A stretch of DNA of 64,000 bases from an uncultured Muribaculaceae bacterium (GTDB lineage Bacteria; Bacteroidota; Bacteroidia; Bacteroidales; Muribaculaceae), in the NCBI GenBank assembly GCA_910579185.1, contig CAJTTG010000001.1, positions 62,001 to 126,000 on the forward strand, in the 5' to 3' direction. Position 1 is the stretch's first letter; every line of letters starts with the position of its first letter. Made by a program: the position numbers and the translations under genes. The notes under the pieces were generated by a model that was given only the letters and a program-made list of their open reading frames with translations, was not told the DNA's origin and made no database searches. Positions 26,498-35,877 of the stretch are shown one piece after another.

Positions 26498-26891
26498 TAA
26501 CTATCTTGAGCGTCGGATGGAGGACTATCGGAGCGGTAAACTATCGACAGTCAGGATGACATCTGCAACAGTTAAACGGCCTTCAATGGCCTTGCGTGCG
26601 TTTGTTGCCGGAGGAGAGACAGAAGCCGGTCAACATTGTGTCCGTGAACTCAGGGCGCATGGCTGGCGTGTGGCGTTCACTGATCCGGATTTGAAATCTG
26701 GAAGAATTTTTGCGCAGTTAACCGGTTCGCAGCATCACCCTATAGATCCCTCTGATGCTTCTATGCTTCAGCGTTCTCTTGTGAAAGTGACGGAATGTTG
26801 GGGCGCGGTGGATATCCTTTTTGATTGTACGTCAAATGGCGTTGACCGCAATTCTCTGCCGGAGATCCCTGTTATCAGAACAATTTCTTGA
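26490..26891 (+). CDS. short, degenerate NAD(P)-binding Rossmann (SDR-like) protein
   Basis: Starting at 26490 (MADNYLERRMEDYRSGK), the protein has 133 residues. After an N-terminal basic helix it resembles the first half of a short-chain dehydrogenase: a strand and turn FVAGGETEAGQHCV in place of the usual TGxxxGIG, then a GWRVAFTDPD strand and VDILFDCTSNG. It stops before the region where SDR enzymes carry the catalytic Tyr-x-x-x-Lys, so it should not be an active oxidoreductase. The start overlaps the YitT stop by 8 bases, suggesting translational coupling, and the 3' end overlaps the convergent EFR1 gene by 17 bases. Function unknown. Confidence 0.7.
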   Translation: MADNYLERRMEDYRSGKLSTVRMTSATVKRPSMALRAFVAGGETEAGQHCVRELRAHGWRVAFTDPDLKSGRIFAQLTGSQHHPIDPSDASMLQRSLVKVTECWGAVDILFDCTSNGVDRNSLPEIPVIRTIS

Positions 26892-27642
26892 GTGATCCTT
26901 GCCATTGCCCTTTGTTACGTGTGGCTTTGCCGTACGCAACGGCATGACGGGGGCAGATATGATAGCATCCGAGACAGAGAATGCAGTTCTTTCCCCACTC
27001 GGGCTTGTCGTTTCTTTCCAGACGGATATTTTTCATTGGACACACGGCAACGCATTTTCCACAGCTTATGCATTTATCGGTGCCCGTGAAAGGTTTTGGC
27101 GATGTAAGGAGTTTCATGAATAAAGGATATATCAGATAACTCTTGATCCATGCGAAATGCCCTTTCACAATGTCGTCAATCTTTGATGAACATTTTATGG
27201 CGTGTGCGATTCTTGCAACCCTTTCCGGCATCCTGTCGAGTTTTGTCTGAGCGAGGATATCGGAATCTGTATTGAATCCCGGAAGCAGAACGTAGGTGTT
27301 GGGCATCTCGACGCTGTGTGCTGCGACAGCTTTCCATCCGCGGCGTCGCAGCTCTTTCCGCCATCTTTTATGGGTGAGTCCGCAATCATCGCCGCATGTT
27401 GCCACAAGAAAGTGATTTGCTTTGTCGGCTCCGTCAATTGAGACCTGTTTTATGAATGATGCCATCTTTTTCGGCATGCCCCAACTGTGGACAGGCATCA
27501 CCCAGATGATTCTGTCCTTGTCGGGAGCCGGATATGTTTTTGGATTTGCAAGGTCTATCCTCTCGGTTTTATCACCGAGAATCCCGGAAAGCTTATCCGC
27601 TACGGCTGCACTGTTGCCTGTGCCTGAAAACCAAAGTATCAT
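26875..27642 (-). CDS. EFR1-type protein: flavodoxin domain fused to a two-cluster ferredoxin
   Basis: The 255-residue protein starts MILWFSGTGNSAAVADKLS, a flavodoxin FMN-binding loop, and continues with a flavodoxin-like fold to about residue 175. The C-terminal part holds two 4Fe-4S motifs, CISCGKCVAVCP and CILCLGCYHICP. This EFR1 architecture is common in anaerobes; it is presumed to move electrons, with partners unknown. Its start overlaps the DUF2027-Smr stop by 4 bases, so the two are translated from one message. Confidence 0.9.
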   Translation of the reverse strand: MILWFSGTGNSAAVADKLSGILGDKTERIDLANPKTYPAPDKDRIIWVMPVHSWGMPKKMASFIKQVSIDGADKANHFLVATCGDDCGLTHKRWRKELRRRGWKAVAAHSVEMPNTYVLLPGFNTDSDILAQTKLDRMPERVARIAHAIKCSSKIDDIVKGHFAWIKSYLIYPLFMKLLTSPKPFTGTDKCISCGKCVAVCPMKNIRLERNDKPEWGKNCILCLGCYHICPRHAVAYGKATRNKGQWQGSLKKLF

Positions 27643-28733
27643 CGGATGGTTACCTGTGTTGCGCCAAACCCATATTCGCGGAAGGATGCGTCCTGCACGT
27701 CATGTCCTTTGTAACGGTGGTTGAGCTCTTTCATTATGGCATTGCGGAGAACGCCCTCTCCTTTTCCGTGTATAAACACTATTTTTTGTCCTTTGTTGCG
27801 CAGATTCTCATCCATTACCCGGGCAAATTCATCAACCTGTAGATTGAGCATGTCGGCGTTTGAGAGTCCGTTGATATTGTCAACAAGCTCACCGATGTGA
27901 AGATCCACAACAAGAATATCGCCGCGCCGTTCGTTTTTCGGCGCTTTCTTCACAATTCTTTTCTTCACTCTACGGTCGGCCTTGATCTTTGAACGCATGG
28001 CATCCTCCAGTGTTGTTGCATTGAGGGGTTTGGCTTTGAACGGTTTGTCGTCCTTGACAAGTTCAAAGGCAAGCACAGGGCTCTCAAAGTATATGTTGTC
28101 ACGGAAGCAGTGGAGCTTCGCAAACTTTGTGGTGTCAATTGATAGCTCAACCGGTTCGGGCTTCTTCAGATCGTATGGACGGTCTTTTTTGAATGGTGCA
28201 TATTGAAATGAGATCTTATCCATATCCGGAAGATCGCTTGGCATTATCTCGCCCAGAAAGAGCTGGATATTAGGCTCGACTATTCCGGCATAACGGCATC
28301 TCCATTGCTGATCCTCTTTTGACCGGCTGGAGTAGACAAAGTAAAGGAAATAATTTGAATCGTTGACAAGATATGTATCAAATGTTGTTGCGGAGAGTTG
28401 CTTCAGGTTTTTAGGTTCAAAAGCGAGGACGATATTGAGTTTTTCTCCCTCTGGAGTCTCTTCTATCGGCAGTTCTTCCTCAACCGGTTTGGAGATGAGT
28501 GTGGGGGATACTTCTTTTTCAAATACCGGCTCCTGTTTGGGGCCTACAGCCGGCTTCGACTCTTTTGATGCCGGGGCTGCTGAGGCTTGACCTACAACGA
28601 CACACTCCCGTATCAGTACCGGAGTCTCAAATCCATCTTCGTCCTCAACGAAAGCCAGATTATCTTTTATCTTAACAACGCGTCCGCCTCCGACTGTGTT
28701 GAGAAAACGGACTATATCACCTATCTTTACCAT
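27639..28733 (-). CDS. DUF2027 and Smr domain protein
   Basis: The 364-residue protein starts MVKIGDIVRFLNTVGGGRVV (DUF2027, a beta-barrel N-terminus). A Pro/Glu-rich linker, a middle beta-rich domain and a basic stretch (KKRIVKKAPKNERRGD) follow. The C-terminal Smr domain at about 285-364 has LHIGELVDN, VFIHGKGEGVLRNAI and the final strand GFGATQVTI. Smr domains in MutS2 and relatives act as nucleases or nucleic-acid binders, often on stalled or collided ribosomes, but the role of this Bacteroidetes family is not settled. A TAACTTTG -7 element overlaps the terminator of the gene upstream (28784-28777). Confidence 0.9.
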   Translation of the reverse strand: MVKIGDIVRFLNTVGGGRVVKIKDNLAFVEDEDGFETPVLIRECVVVGQASAAPASKESKPAVGPKQEPVFEKEVSPTLISKPVEEELPIEETPEGEKLNIVLAFEPKNLKQLSATTFDTYLVNDSNYFLYFVYSSRSKEDQQWRCRYAGIVEPNIQLFLGEIMPSDLPDMDKISFQYAPFKKDRPYDLKKPEPVELSIDTTKFAKLHCFRDNIYFESPVLAFELVKDDKPFKAKPLNATTLEDAMRSKIKADRRVKKRIVKKAPKNERRGDILVVDLHIGELVDNINGLSNADMLNLQVDEFARVMDENLRNKGQKIVFIHGKGEGVLRNAIMKELNHRYKGHDVQDASFREYGFGATQVTIR

Positions 28734-28770
28734 ATTGTATTTTTTTGTCTTGAAAATATTTTAAAATTTC

Positions 28771-28800
28771 TGACCACAAAGTTATGGAGCTTTGTGGTCA
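28771..28800 (-). terminator. terminator after the tricorn-like protease gene
   Basis: An 11-base-pair stem (28771-28781 with 28790-28800) lies 27 bases after the stop, with a T/A-rich 3' side on the minus strand. Its downstream arm also contains a -7 element for the next gene, so it may serve both uses. Confidence 0.7.
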
Positions 28801-28827
28801 GATTTCTTTTAAAACGCGGTAGATTGT

Positions 28828-31800
28828 TTATTTGTTGTCGATCTCTTTCAGAAGGGCGTCAACGGCTGCTTTCAGCTGTTGATCCTCGCCTGTGACAACC
28901 ACCGCCGGATCGTTGGCTACACGGATGTCCGGTTCGAGCTGGGTATTTTCAAGGTAGTTACCTTCGGCAGTGCGGAATCCTGTCACTGGTATGCCGAACA
29001 CTAACGATGGATCTTGAAGTCTAACCCAGTTCACGCTGCTCATAGTGCCGGGGACAGGCATGCCGACCAGTTTGCCAAGTCCGAGATGGCTGTAGACCCA
29101 GGGCGTGCCATGTGCGTTGCTGTAATTGGCTTCGCCTATGATCATGATGCTCGGTTTGTTCCAGCGGCGTGATGGCATCTGGGATGTTGTCTGGCCATGG
29201 ACTTCCTGCGTTAGATATGCCTTTCCGCTGAAAAGCACTTCGATGTCCTCATGCAGCCGTCCACCGCCGTTCCAACGTGTATCGACAACGATTCCCTCTT
29301 TATTGACATATTTACCGAGCATGTCGGCATATATCTTGCGGAAACTCTCGTCGTCCATCGATTGTATGTGAACGTAGCCAAGCCGGCCATTGGAGAGGCG
29401 TTCCACGTCGGCCTGACGTTGGCGCACCCAACGCTGGTACAGCAGATCGTTCATTACGCCGGAACTGATCGGGAGTACAACCTCTTCACCGACGCTTCCA
29501 TCCGCATTTTTAAAGCTTACGAGTGTTTTTTTGTTGCGTTTACCATTAAGCAATGTGAATGGGTCGGTATCTTTTGTTAATTCCTGACCATTGATCTTTG
29601 TGATTATTGCTCCTGCCTTAAGTGTGGAGGTCGCTTTATCAAACGGGCCTTTTGCAACAACTTCGTCTACTTTTAGTCCCGGGCCGGCGTAAGTCATGTC
29701 AAACAGCAGTCCGAGTGATGCAGTGGGATCGTCGGCCGATGGTCCATAATAGCGACCGCCGGTGTGCGACACGTTCAGTTCCCCGAGAAGTTCGCTGAGC
29801 AGTTCGGCGTAGTCATAGTTATTGTTGATGTGGGGGAGGAATTTGCGGTAGGCCTCGTACATGTTGTCCCAGTCGCAACCATTCATGTCTTTACGGAAGA
29901 AACGTTCACGCTCTTCGTTGTGCACGAATTGCAGCATGAATTCGCGTTCAGCAGCTGCGTCCAGTTCCATTTCGCCTGAGATGGATACGGATTTCATCTT
30001 GCCACTCTTGGGATCGTACTTCTTTACTTGGGATCCAAGGAGATAGATGTTTCCGTCGGAATCCATTGTCATGCCCATTCCACGTCCGTTGAGCTTGTTG
30101 GCTATCTTTGCGTCCCGTTCGCGCAGGTCAATTTCCCAAAGATCATAACCATCCTCAAAGCTCGACAGATAGTAGAGCTTCTGGCCATCTTTCGACAGGA
30201 TAGCATCGGAAATGTCGGAAGAGTTGGGGGTCAGACGGACTGTGCGGTCGGCCAAATCGGTCAGGTCGATTTCTATGGCTTTTTCATCGTCATTATTTTC
30301 AGCCTGATCCTTGTCTGCGTCTTTTCCTTTTTTATTTTTCTTGGATTTTGTTTTTTCGTCCGAAGTCTCCTTGTCTGCTTTTTTCTTTGATGATTTCTCA
30401 ACCTCTTTCAGCAAAGCATAATCCTCTTTGCTTAGGCGATATTTATCGTATGAGTCTTTGTTGAGGAAAGTGATCATCACGTCGTATTGAGATCCCCATG
30501 AAGCATGGTTCCGCATTCCATAGCGTTCCGAAAGGAAGAGCAGGGCATTGCCGTCCATCACCCATCTGGGGCTTTCATCAAAGTAGCCCGTCTCGGTCAC
30601 TTTTGTAAGTTCACCGGTGGCCACGTTTATAATGGCAATGTCGCCGTATGGATCATGTTCGGGTTGGATGTAGTTGATTGCTATCCATTTACTGTCGGGC
30701 GACCAATTGGCTAAGAATCCTTTTGAACGGTGGGAATACGTGGCTCCGTCAGTGAGCTGTCTCACTTTCTTCGTTTTCAGATCCATCACCATCAGTTTGT
30801 TTCTGTCCTCAATAAAGGCCATCTGTGATCCATCGGGCGAGATTACCGGCATGGTTCGGTCGATGCCGTCATTGGGGAACATGGCTTTTTCTTCAACAAG
30901 AGTGGCGTTGGAGAAGTTGGGGTCTTCCTGACGGGCTATCACAGCTTTGTAGATGTTGTATTTGCCATCGCGTGCTGAGGTGTAGTATAGCTCGCGTTCA
31001 TTTTTCCCCCAGGTTATATCTGATTCAGCCTCGGGTGTGAATGTGATCTGTTTGATGGATGGATATTCTGTAGATGTGACGAACACCTCTCCGCGACGGA
31101 TAAATGCTACTTGCTTTCCGTCTTTTGAGATGGCGGCATCGTCGGCATTGCTGACGCGGAGATGGGTGGGTTGCTCAACATCGTCGGTTACAATGTCGAT
31201 AGCAACTTTTACCGGAGATTTTGCACCTTTAGGCAGAATGTAGATCTCTCCGTCGTAAGTGAATGCGAGTGTGCCGTTCGATCCTTGCGAGAGGAATCGA
31301 ACCGGATGGGTTTTGAAGTCTGTTACTTGTGTGAGCTTGCCGGGGGCGTTGATATCCATTGAGTAGACATTCATTGAGCCTCCGTCGCGTTCACTCAGGA
31401 AGTATATGGTTTTTCCGTCTGTTCCTACAACAGGGTCGAGATCCTCGCCACCGCGGTTGGTCAGATTGGTATGTCGCCCTGAAGCCGCATCATAACGCCA
31501 GATGTCGCGTGTCACGGACGAGGTGTGGTGCTTTCGCAGTGCATCCTCAAACCCCTTGATATCTTCGTAGACAAATGATTTTCCATCCGGCAGATAGCTG
31601 ATCTTGAGGGCCGGTGTGGCAAGAACCTGGGTGGGTCTTCCGCCATCGACCGGTACTTGATATAGCTCTCGCATCACGGAGGTGGGGAACATGGCGCTTG
31701 TGGCAGGATCCTGGATTGAGGCGCTGTAGACAACGAATTTGCCGTCGGGAGTGAAACCCTCCGGATATTCAGCTGCGGAGTTGAAGGTCAGACGTGTTGC

Positions 31801-32097
31801 TGCGCCGCCATCTGAAGGCATTACGAACACGTCGCGTCCGCCATTGCGGTCGCTGGCAAAAGCTATTTTCTTACCGTCGGGCGACCACACGGGATCGCTT
31901 TCGTATGATGGCATGGATGTGAGCCTTACTGCATGACCGCCATTAGCCGATACTTTGTATATGTCGCCTTTGTATGTGAATGCTATTTCGTTGCCGTCGG
32001 GGGAGATCTTGACATCTCTCATCCATAACGGGGTGGCCGCTGATGCAGCCATCGCGAATGCTGCGAGCGCAATCGCTGTAGTTGTTCTTCGTTTCAT
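28828..32097 (-). CDS. secreted tricorn-type S41 peptidase with beta-propeller repeats
   Basis: This 1089-residue protein begins with a signal peptide (MKRRTTTAIALAAFAMAASA). Residues ~25-530 hold repeated WD40/PD40-like blades with motifs such as SPDGNEIAFTY and SPDGKKIAFASDR. A highly charged Lys/Glu/Asp insert follows at about 560-605. A second propeller-like part leads into a PDZ domain (~740-830) and an S41 catalytic domain (~850-1065) containing GEANYSNAHGTPWVYSHLG, where the nucleophile Ser is expected. The layout matches tricorn protease and its Bacteroidetes relatives, which degrade peptides; here probably in the periplasm. It has its own promoter and terminator. Confidence 0.93.
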   Translation of the reverse strand: MKRRTTTAIALAAFAMAASAATPLWMRDVKISPDGNEIAFTYKGDIYKVSANGGHAVRLTSMPSYESDPVWSPDGKKIAFASDRNGGRDVFVMPSDGGAATRLTFNSAAEYPEGFTPDGKFVVYSASIQDPATSAMFPTSVMRELYQVPVDGGRPTQVLATPALKISYLPDGKSFVYEDIKGFEDALRKHHTSSVTRDIWRYDAASGRHTNLTNRGGEDLDPVVGTDGKTIYFLSERDGGSMNVYSMDINAPGKLTQVTDFKTHPVRFLSQGSNGTLAFTYDGEIYILPKGAKSPVKVAIDIVTDDVEQPTHLRVSNADDAAISKDGKQVAFIRRGEVFVTSTEYPSIKQITFTPEAESDITWGKNERELYYTSARDGKYNIYKAVIARQEDPNFSNATLVEEKAMFPNDGIDRTMPVISPDGSQMAFIEDRNKLMVMDLKTKKVRQLTDGATYSHRSKGFLANWSPDSKWIAINYIQPEHDPYGDIAIINVATGELTKVTETGYFDESPRWVMDGNALLFLSERYGMRNHASWGSQYDVMITFLNKDSYDKYRLSKEDYALLKEVEKSSKKKADKETSDEKTKSKKNKKGKDADKDQAENNDDEKAIEIDLTDLADRTVRLTPNSSDISDAILSKDGQKLYYLSSFEDGYDLWEIDLRERDAKIANKLNGRGMGMTMDSDGNIYLLGSQVKKYDPKSGKMKSVSISGEMELDAAAEREFMLQFVHNEERERFFRKDMNGCDWDNMYEAYRKFLPHINNNYDYAELLSELLGELNVSHTGGRYYGPSADDPTASLGLLFDMTYAGPGLKVDEVVAKGPFDKATSTLKAGAIITKINGQELTKDTDPFTLLNGKRNKKTLVSFKNADGSVGEEVVLPISSGVMNDLLYQRWVRQRQADVERLSNGRLGYVHIQSMDDESFRKIYADMLGKYVNKEGIVVDTRWNGGGRLHEDIEVLFSGKAYLTQEVHGQTTSQMPSRRWNKPSIMIIGEANYSNAHGTPWVYSHLGLGKLVGMPVPGTMSSVNWVRLQDPSLVFGIPVTGFRTAEGNYLENTQLEPDIRVANDPAVVVTGEDQQLKAAVDALLKEIDNK

Positions 32098-32127
32098 CCT
32101 CTGGAAATGATTAGGTTTATTTCTCTT

Positions 32128-32160
32128 GCAAATTTAATGTTTTTAATCCCATTTTGCAAC
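32128..32160 (-). promoter_or_regulatory. promoter of the tricorn-like protease gene
   Basis: The minus strand reads GTTG (32160-32157), 20 bases, then TAAATTTGC (32136-32128). The -7 element is perfect and the -33 has one mismatch. The ATG is at 32097. Confidence 0.65.
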
Positions 32161-32278
32161 CCTTCTTTTGCTTTAGGGTGCATAAACTTGGCCTTTTATT
32201 ATCGCCTAATGCAAAAAAAACACTATTTTTGCATTCTGTAAAATCGAAATTTAAATTAAAGCATTCATATATAAAGGT

Positions 32279-34039
32279 ATGTTTAGAACAAATACATGCG
32301 GAGAACTCCGTCTTAGCGACGCCGGCCGCGAGGTTACTTTGGCCGGTTGGGTGCAGCGTAGCCGTAAAATGGGCGGCATGACGTTTGTTGATGTGCGTGA
32401 CCGTTATGGCATCACTCAGATCGTTTTTGATACGGACAATGCTGAATTGCATGAGGCTGCCAATAAGCTTGGTCGTGAATATGTGGTTCAGGTGACCGGT
32501 CGTGTTGCTGAACGCTCCAATAAGAACCACAATATCCCTACCGGCGATATTGAGATTATCGCAACTGGATTGAAGGTGCTTAACAAGAGCGACGTTCCTC
32601 CATTCACCATAGAGGACGATACTGACGGTGGCGACGATCTACGCATGAAATACCGTTATCTGGATCTGCGCCGCTCATGCGTGCGTGGCAATCTGGAGTT
32701 GCGCCACCGTATGGCGTTTGAGATCCGTCGTTATCTCGATTCCAAAGGCTTCCTCGAGGTTGAGACTCCGGTGCTTATCAAATCTACTCCGGAGGGTGCG
32801 CGTGACTTCGTTGTGCCTTCGCGCATGAATCCCGGTGAGTTCTATGCTCTGCCGCAGTCTCCGCAGACTTTCAAACAGCTCCTTATGGTCAGTGGATTCG
32901 ACCGTTATTTCCAGATCGTGAAATGTTTCCGCGATGAGGATTTGCGCGCCGACCGTCAGCCTGAGTTCACCCAGATAGACTGCGAGATGTCTTTTGTTGA
33001 ACAAGAGGACGTTCTTCAGATGTTTGAAGGTCTGGTAAAGCATATTTTCAAATATGTGAAAGATATTGATTTCAAAGATCCGTTCCCACGGATGACATGG
33101 GCGGATGCGATGCGTCTATATGGTAGCGATAAGCCCGATACCCGTTTCGGAATGACTTTCGTGGAATTGAAGGATCTGACTGAAAATTCCGGCTTCGCAG
33201 TTATGGATTCGGCTCCTTACGTGGGTGCGATTGTAGCGACAGGTTGTGCCGACTACACCCGTAAGCAACTCGATCAGTTGACTGATTTCGTAAAGCGTCC
33301 GCAGGTTGGTGCTAAAGGTATGATGTGGGTGAAGTATGAGGCTGATGGTTCAATCAAGAGCTCGGTTGGCAAGTTCTTCACTGACGATCAGATCCGCACA
33401 TGGCTCGAACGTGGCGATGCCAAACCGGGTGACCTCATGCTGATCCTTGCCGGCGAGACTATGAAGACACGCAAGCAGCTTTGCGAACTTCGTCTTGAAA
33501 TGGGTTCTCGTCTTGGATTGCGTGATCCTCAGAAATTCTCCTGTCTGTGGGTGATCGACTTCCCGTTGTTTGAATGGGACGAGGAAACGCAGCGCTATTA
33601 CGCTATGCACCATCCTTTCACATCGCCCAACCCCGATGATATCGCTCTCCTTGATACAGATACCGGTGCTGTGCGTGCAACGGCCTACGATATGGTTGTC
33701 AATGGAAATGAGCTCGGTGGCGGTTCAATCCGTATCCATGATGCTGAGCTTCAGGACAAGATGTTCCGTCTGCTCGGCCTTTCGGAAGAGGATGCCCAGT
33801 ATAAGTTCGGCTTCCTGATGAATGCCTTTAAATACGGTGCACCGCCTCACGGAGGTCTTGCTTTCGGCTTCGACCGTTTTGTCTCGATTCTTGCCGGCCT
33901 CGACTCTATCCGTGATGTGATAGCATTCCCGAAAAATAATTCAGGGCGAGATATGATGATCGACGCTCCGTCACAGATCGACGATTCTCAGCTCGATGAA
34001 TTGTGCATCCGTGTGGAAATCCCGGAGAAGGAGTCATAA
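32279..34039 (+). CDS. aspS: aspartyl-tRNA synthetase
   Basis: This class II synthetase charges tRNA-Asp, and probably only Asp if an amidotransferase is absent. The 586 residues follow the bacterial type: an N-terminal OB-fold (VTLAGWVQRSRKMGGMTFVDVRDRYG), class II motif 2 (FRDEDLRADRQPEFTQID), the GAD insertion domain in the middle, and motif 3 (GLAFGFDRFVSILAG). A TATTTTTG -7 element lies at 32224-32231. The start at 32279 matches the family N-terminus (MFRTNTCGELR). The Nif3-like gene follows 15 bases later. Confidence 0.97.
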   Translation: MFRTNTCGELRLSDAGREVTLAGWVQRSRKMGGMTFVDVRDRYGITQIVFDTDNAELHEAANKLGREYVVQVTGRVAERSNKNHNIPTGDIEIIATGLKVLNKSDVPPFTIEDDTDGGDDLRMKYRYLDLRRSCVRGNLELRHRMAFEIRRYLDSKGFLEVETPVLIKSTPEGARDFVVPSRMNPGEFYALPQSPQTFKQLLMVSGFDRYFQIVKCFRDEDLRADRQPEFTQIDCEMSFVEQEDVLQMFEGLVKHIFKYVKDIDFKDPFPRMTWADAMRLYGSDKPDTRFGMTFVELKDLTENSGFAVMDSAPYVGAIVATGCADYTRKQLDQLTDFVKRPQVGAKGMMWVKYEADGSIKSSVGKFFTDDQIRTWLERGDAKPGDLMLILAGETMKTRKQLCELRLEMGSRLGLRDPQKFSCLWVIDFPLFEWDEETQRYYAMHHPFTSPNPDDIALLDTDTGAVRATAYDMVVNGNELGGGSIRIHDAELQDKMFRLLGLSEEDAQYKFGFLMNAFKYGAPPHGGLAFGFDRFVSILAGLDSIRDVIAFPKNNSGRDMMIDAPSQIDDSQLDELCIRVEIPEKES

Positions 34040-34054
34040 ATATTCGGTGTCCTG

Positions 34055-34825
34055 ATGAAAGTTTCGGATATAATATCGGCTCTTGAAACTGTTGCCCCCT
34101 TGTCGCTTCAGGAGGACTACGACAATTGCGGACTTCTTGTTGGCGACCCCGACATGGAATGCACCGGAGCGTTGTTGACGGTCGATGTCACTCCTGAGAT
34201 TGCGCGCGAGGCGATCGACAGTGGCCTTAATCTGATTGTTGCCCACCACCCTTTGATTTTCCGTGGACTGAAACGTCTTGGAGGATCGACTTTGGTGGAG
34301 CAGTCAGTCATCATGGCTGTCAAGGCGGATATTGCTATCTATGCGTGCCACACATGCCTTGATAATGCTCCCGGTGGAGTTTCATTCCGGATGGCATCGA
34401 TGCTCGGTCTGGATGAAGTGTCTGCGCTTGATCCCGATTCCGGTTCCGGAGCTGTCGGGATTCTTGCTCAGTCAATGTCGGCCGATGAGTTGGTGGATGT
34501 GGTCAAGGCCACGTTCGGTTCTCCGGTTGCAAGATGTTCCGGTTACCCCATGGACGAGCGGATAACGCGTGTGGCCATGTGTGGTGGTTCCGGAGCATTC
34601 CTGATAGGAAGAGCACTGGATGCCGGGGCACAGGCTTTCATCACATCCGACACAAAATATCATGACTTTGTCGACTACGCCGGACGCATTCTGATAATAG
34701 ATATAGGCCATCATGAGAGTGAAAACTGCACTAAAGATATTTTTTATCATGTAATTAAAGAAAAATTTCCTATCTTTGCAGTCCGGTATGCCAAATCCGA
34801 TATAAATCCGATAAAATATTTGTAA
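34055..34825 (+). CDS. Nif3-like dinuclear metal centre protein
   Basis: The 256-residue protein has the family signature: SLQEDYDNCGLLVGDP near the N-terminus, the metal-binding HHPLIF motif, TCLDNAPGGVSF and the late DIGHHESE metal site. Family members form toroidal hexamers with two metals per subunit; GTP cyclohydrolase-like and hydrolase activities have been proposed, but the role is unclear. It is often found next to the zinc-ribbon coiled-coil gene, as here. A TATCTTTGC -7 element inside its 3' end (34771-34779) may drive that next gene. Confidence 0.92.
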   Translation: MKVSDIISALETVAPLSLQEDYDNCGLLVGDPDMECTGALLTVDVTPEIAREAIDSGLNLIVAHHPLIFRGLKRLGGSTLVEQSVIMAVKADIAIYACHTCLDNAPGGVSFRMASMLGLDEVSALDPDSGSGAVGILAQSMSADELVDVVKATFGSPVARCSGYPMDERITRVAMCGGSGAFLIGRALDAGAQAFITSDTKYHDFVDYAGRILIIDIGHHESENCTKDIFYHVIKEKFPIFAVRYAKSDINPIKYL

Positions 34826-34832
34826 GCAAAAT

Positions 34833-35612
34833 ATGGCTACAACTGATAAAAACAAAGCCGAACAGCCCCTGACCGTAGAGTCAAGGCTCAAATCCCTTTA
34901 CGAACTCCAGACGATCCTGTCGCAGATCGACCGTATCAAAACCGTTCGCGGTGAGTTGCCTCTTGAAGTGCGAGATCTTGAAGACCACATCGAAGGTCTC
35001 AATACCCGTATCGGTAACTTCCGTCAGGAGATCGAGGAACTCCGTAAAAAGACAGTCATTGAAAAGGAGAAGATCAACGAGTCGCAGGCTAAGATCGCTA
35101 CTTACAAGACCCAGCTCGACAATGTGCGAAACAACCGCGAATTCGACCTCTTGTCAAAAGAAATTGAATTCCAGACTCTGGAGATCGAACTTTGCGAGAA
35201 GCATATCAATGAATATGCACGTGTGATCGATGCCAAGACTGCCGACATTGCAGCAACAGAGGAATCTCTCGCCGATCAGCAGCATATCCTGACGGAGAAA
35301 CGTGCGGAATTGGAAGAGATCGTATCAGAGACCAAGCAGGATGAAGAACGTCTCCGCGAACAGGCCAAGGCTCTTGAACCTCAGGTTGACGCACGCACAC
35401 TTGCAGCTTTCAAGCGTATCCGCAAGAATGCTCGCAATGGTCTCGGCATTGTCTACATCCAGAGAAATGCCTGTGGTGGTTGCTTCAACCGCATTCCGCC
35501 GCAGAAGCAGATGGAAATCAAGATGCACAAGAAAATCATCGTTTGCGAATATTGTGGACGTATCATGATCGATCCCGAACTTGCCGGTGTTGATCAGGAT
35601 GCCAACGCATGA
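34833..35612 (+). CDS. coiled-coil protein with C4 zinc ribbon
   Basis: The 259-residue protein is one long coiled coil from about residue 10 to 195, rich in Glu, Lys and Leu. A C-terminal zinc ribbon with two CXXC knuckles, CGGCFNRI and CEYCGRI, follows at about 213-243. The layout matches the DUF164/CdsZ-type family, suggested to bind nucleic acid or act as a scaffold. It starts 7 bases after the Nif3-like stop. Function is not established. Confidence 0.9.
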   Translation: MATTDKNKAEQPLTVESRLKSLYELQTILSQIDRIKTVRGELPLEVRDLEDHIEGLNTRIGNFRQEIEELRKKTVIEKEKINESQAKIATYKTQLDNVRNNREFDLLSKEIEFQTLEIELCEKHINEYARVIDAKTADIAATEESLADQQHILTEKRAELEEIVSETKQDEERLREQAKALEPQVDARTLAAFKRIRKNARNGLGIVYIQRNACGGCFNRIPPQKQMEIKMHKKIIVCEYCGRIMIDPELAGVDQDANA

Positions 35613-35638
35613 TCAGCGTAGATTGATAGAACATATAT

Positions 35639-35663
35639 AATTCCGCTTTACGGAGCGGAATTT
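35639..35663 (+). terminator. hairpin after the zinc-ribbon gene
   Basis: A 9-base-pair stem (AATTCCGCT with AGCGGAATT) sits between the zinc-ribbon gene and the tRNA. The T run after it is only three bases, so it may be a weak terminator or a processing site before the tRNA. Confidence 0.5.
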
Positions 35664-35666
35664 AAT

Positions 35667-35739
35667 GCGGCAGTAGCTCAGTTGGTAGAGCATCAGCTTC
35701 CCAAGCTGAGGGTCGCGGGTTCGAGCCCCGTTTGCCGCT
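35667..35739 (+). tRNA. tRNA-Gly (anticodon CCC)
   Basis: The 73-base sequence folds into a cloverleaf: acceptor arm GCGGCAG with TTGCCGC (one G-T pair), D-arm GCTC with GAGC, anticodon stem TCAGC with GCTGA around the loop TTCCCAA, and T-arm GCGGG/CCCGT with TTCGAGC. The anticodon is CCC, reading GGG. CCA is not encoded. tRNA genes are common integration sites, and the sequence downstream looks accessory. Confidence 0.96.
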
Positions 35740-35747
35740 CAGAATAT

Positions 35748-35799
35748 AAAGCACTCAGAATGAGAAGATTAAAGCATCGATTCTGAGTGGCTTTTTTTG
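35748..35799 (+). terminator. terminator after tRNA-Gly
   Basis: A 13-14-base stem (35748-35761 with 35780-35793, core CACTCAGAAT) is followed by a run of T residues, 9 bases after the tRNA. Confidence 0.88.
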
Positions 35800-35877
35800 T
35801 TTGTTATCCAAATTTAAGCATCTTTTTGGCTCCAATAATGCTCAAAAACGCGCAATAATCGATAATTTTGCTCAAAA

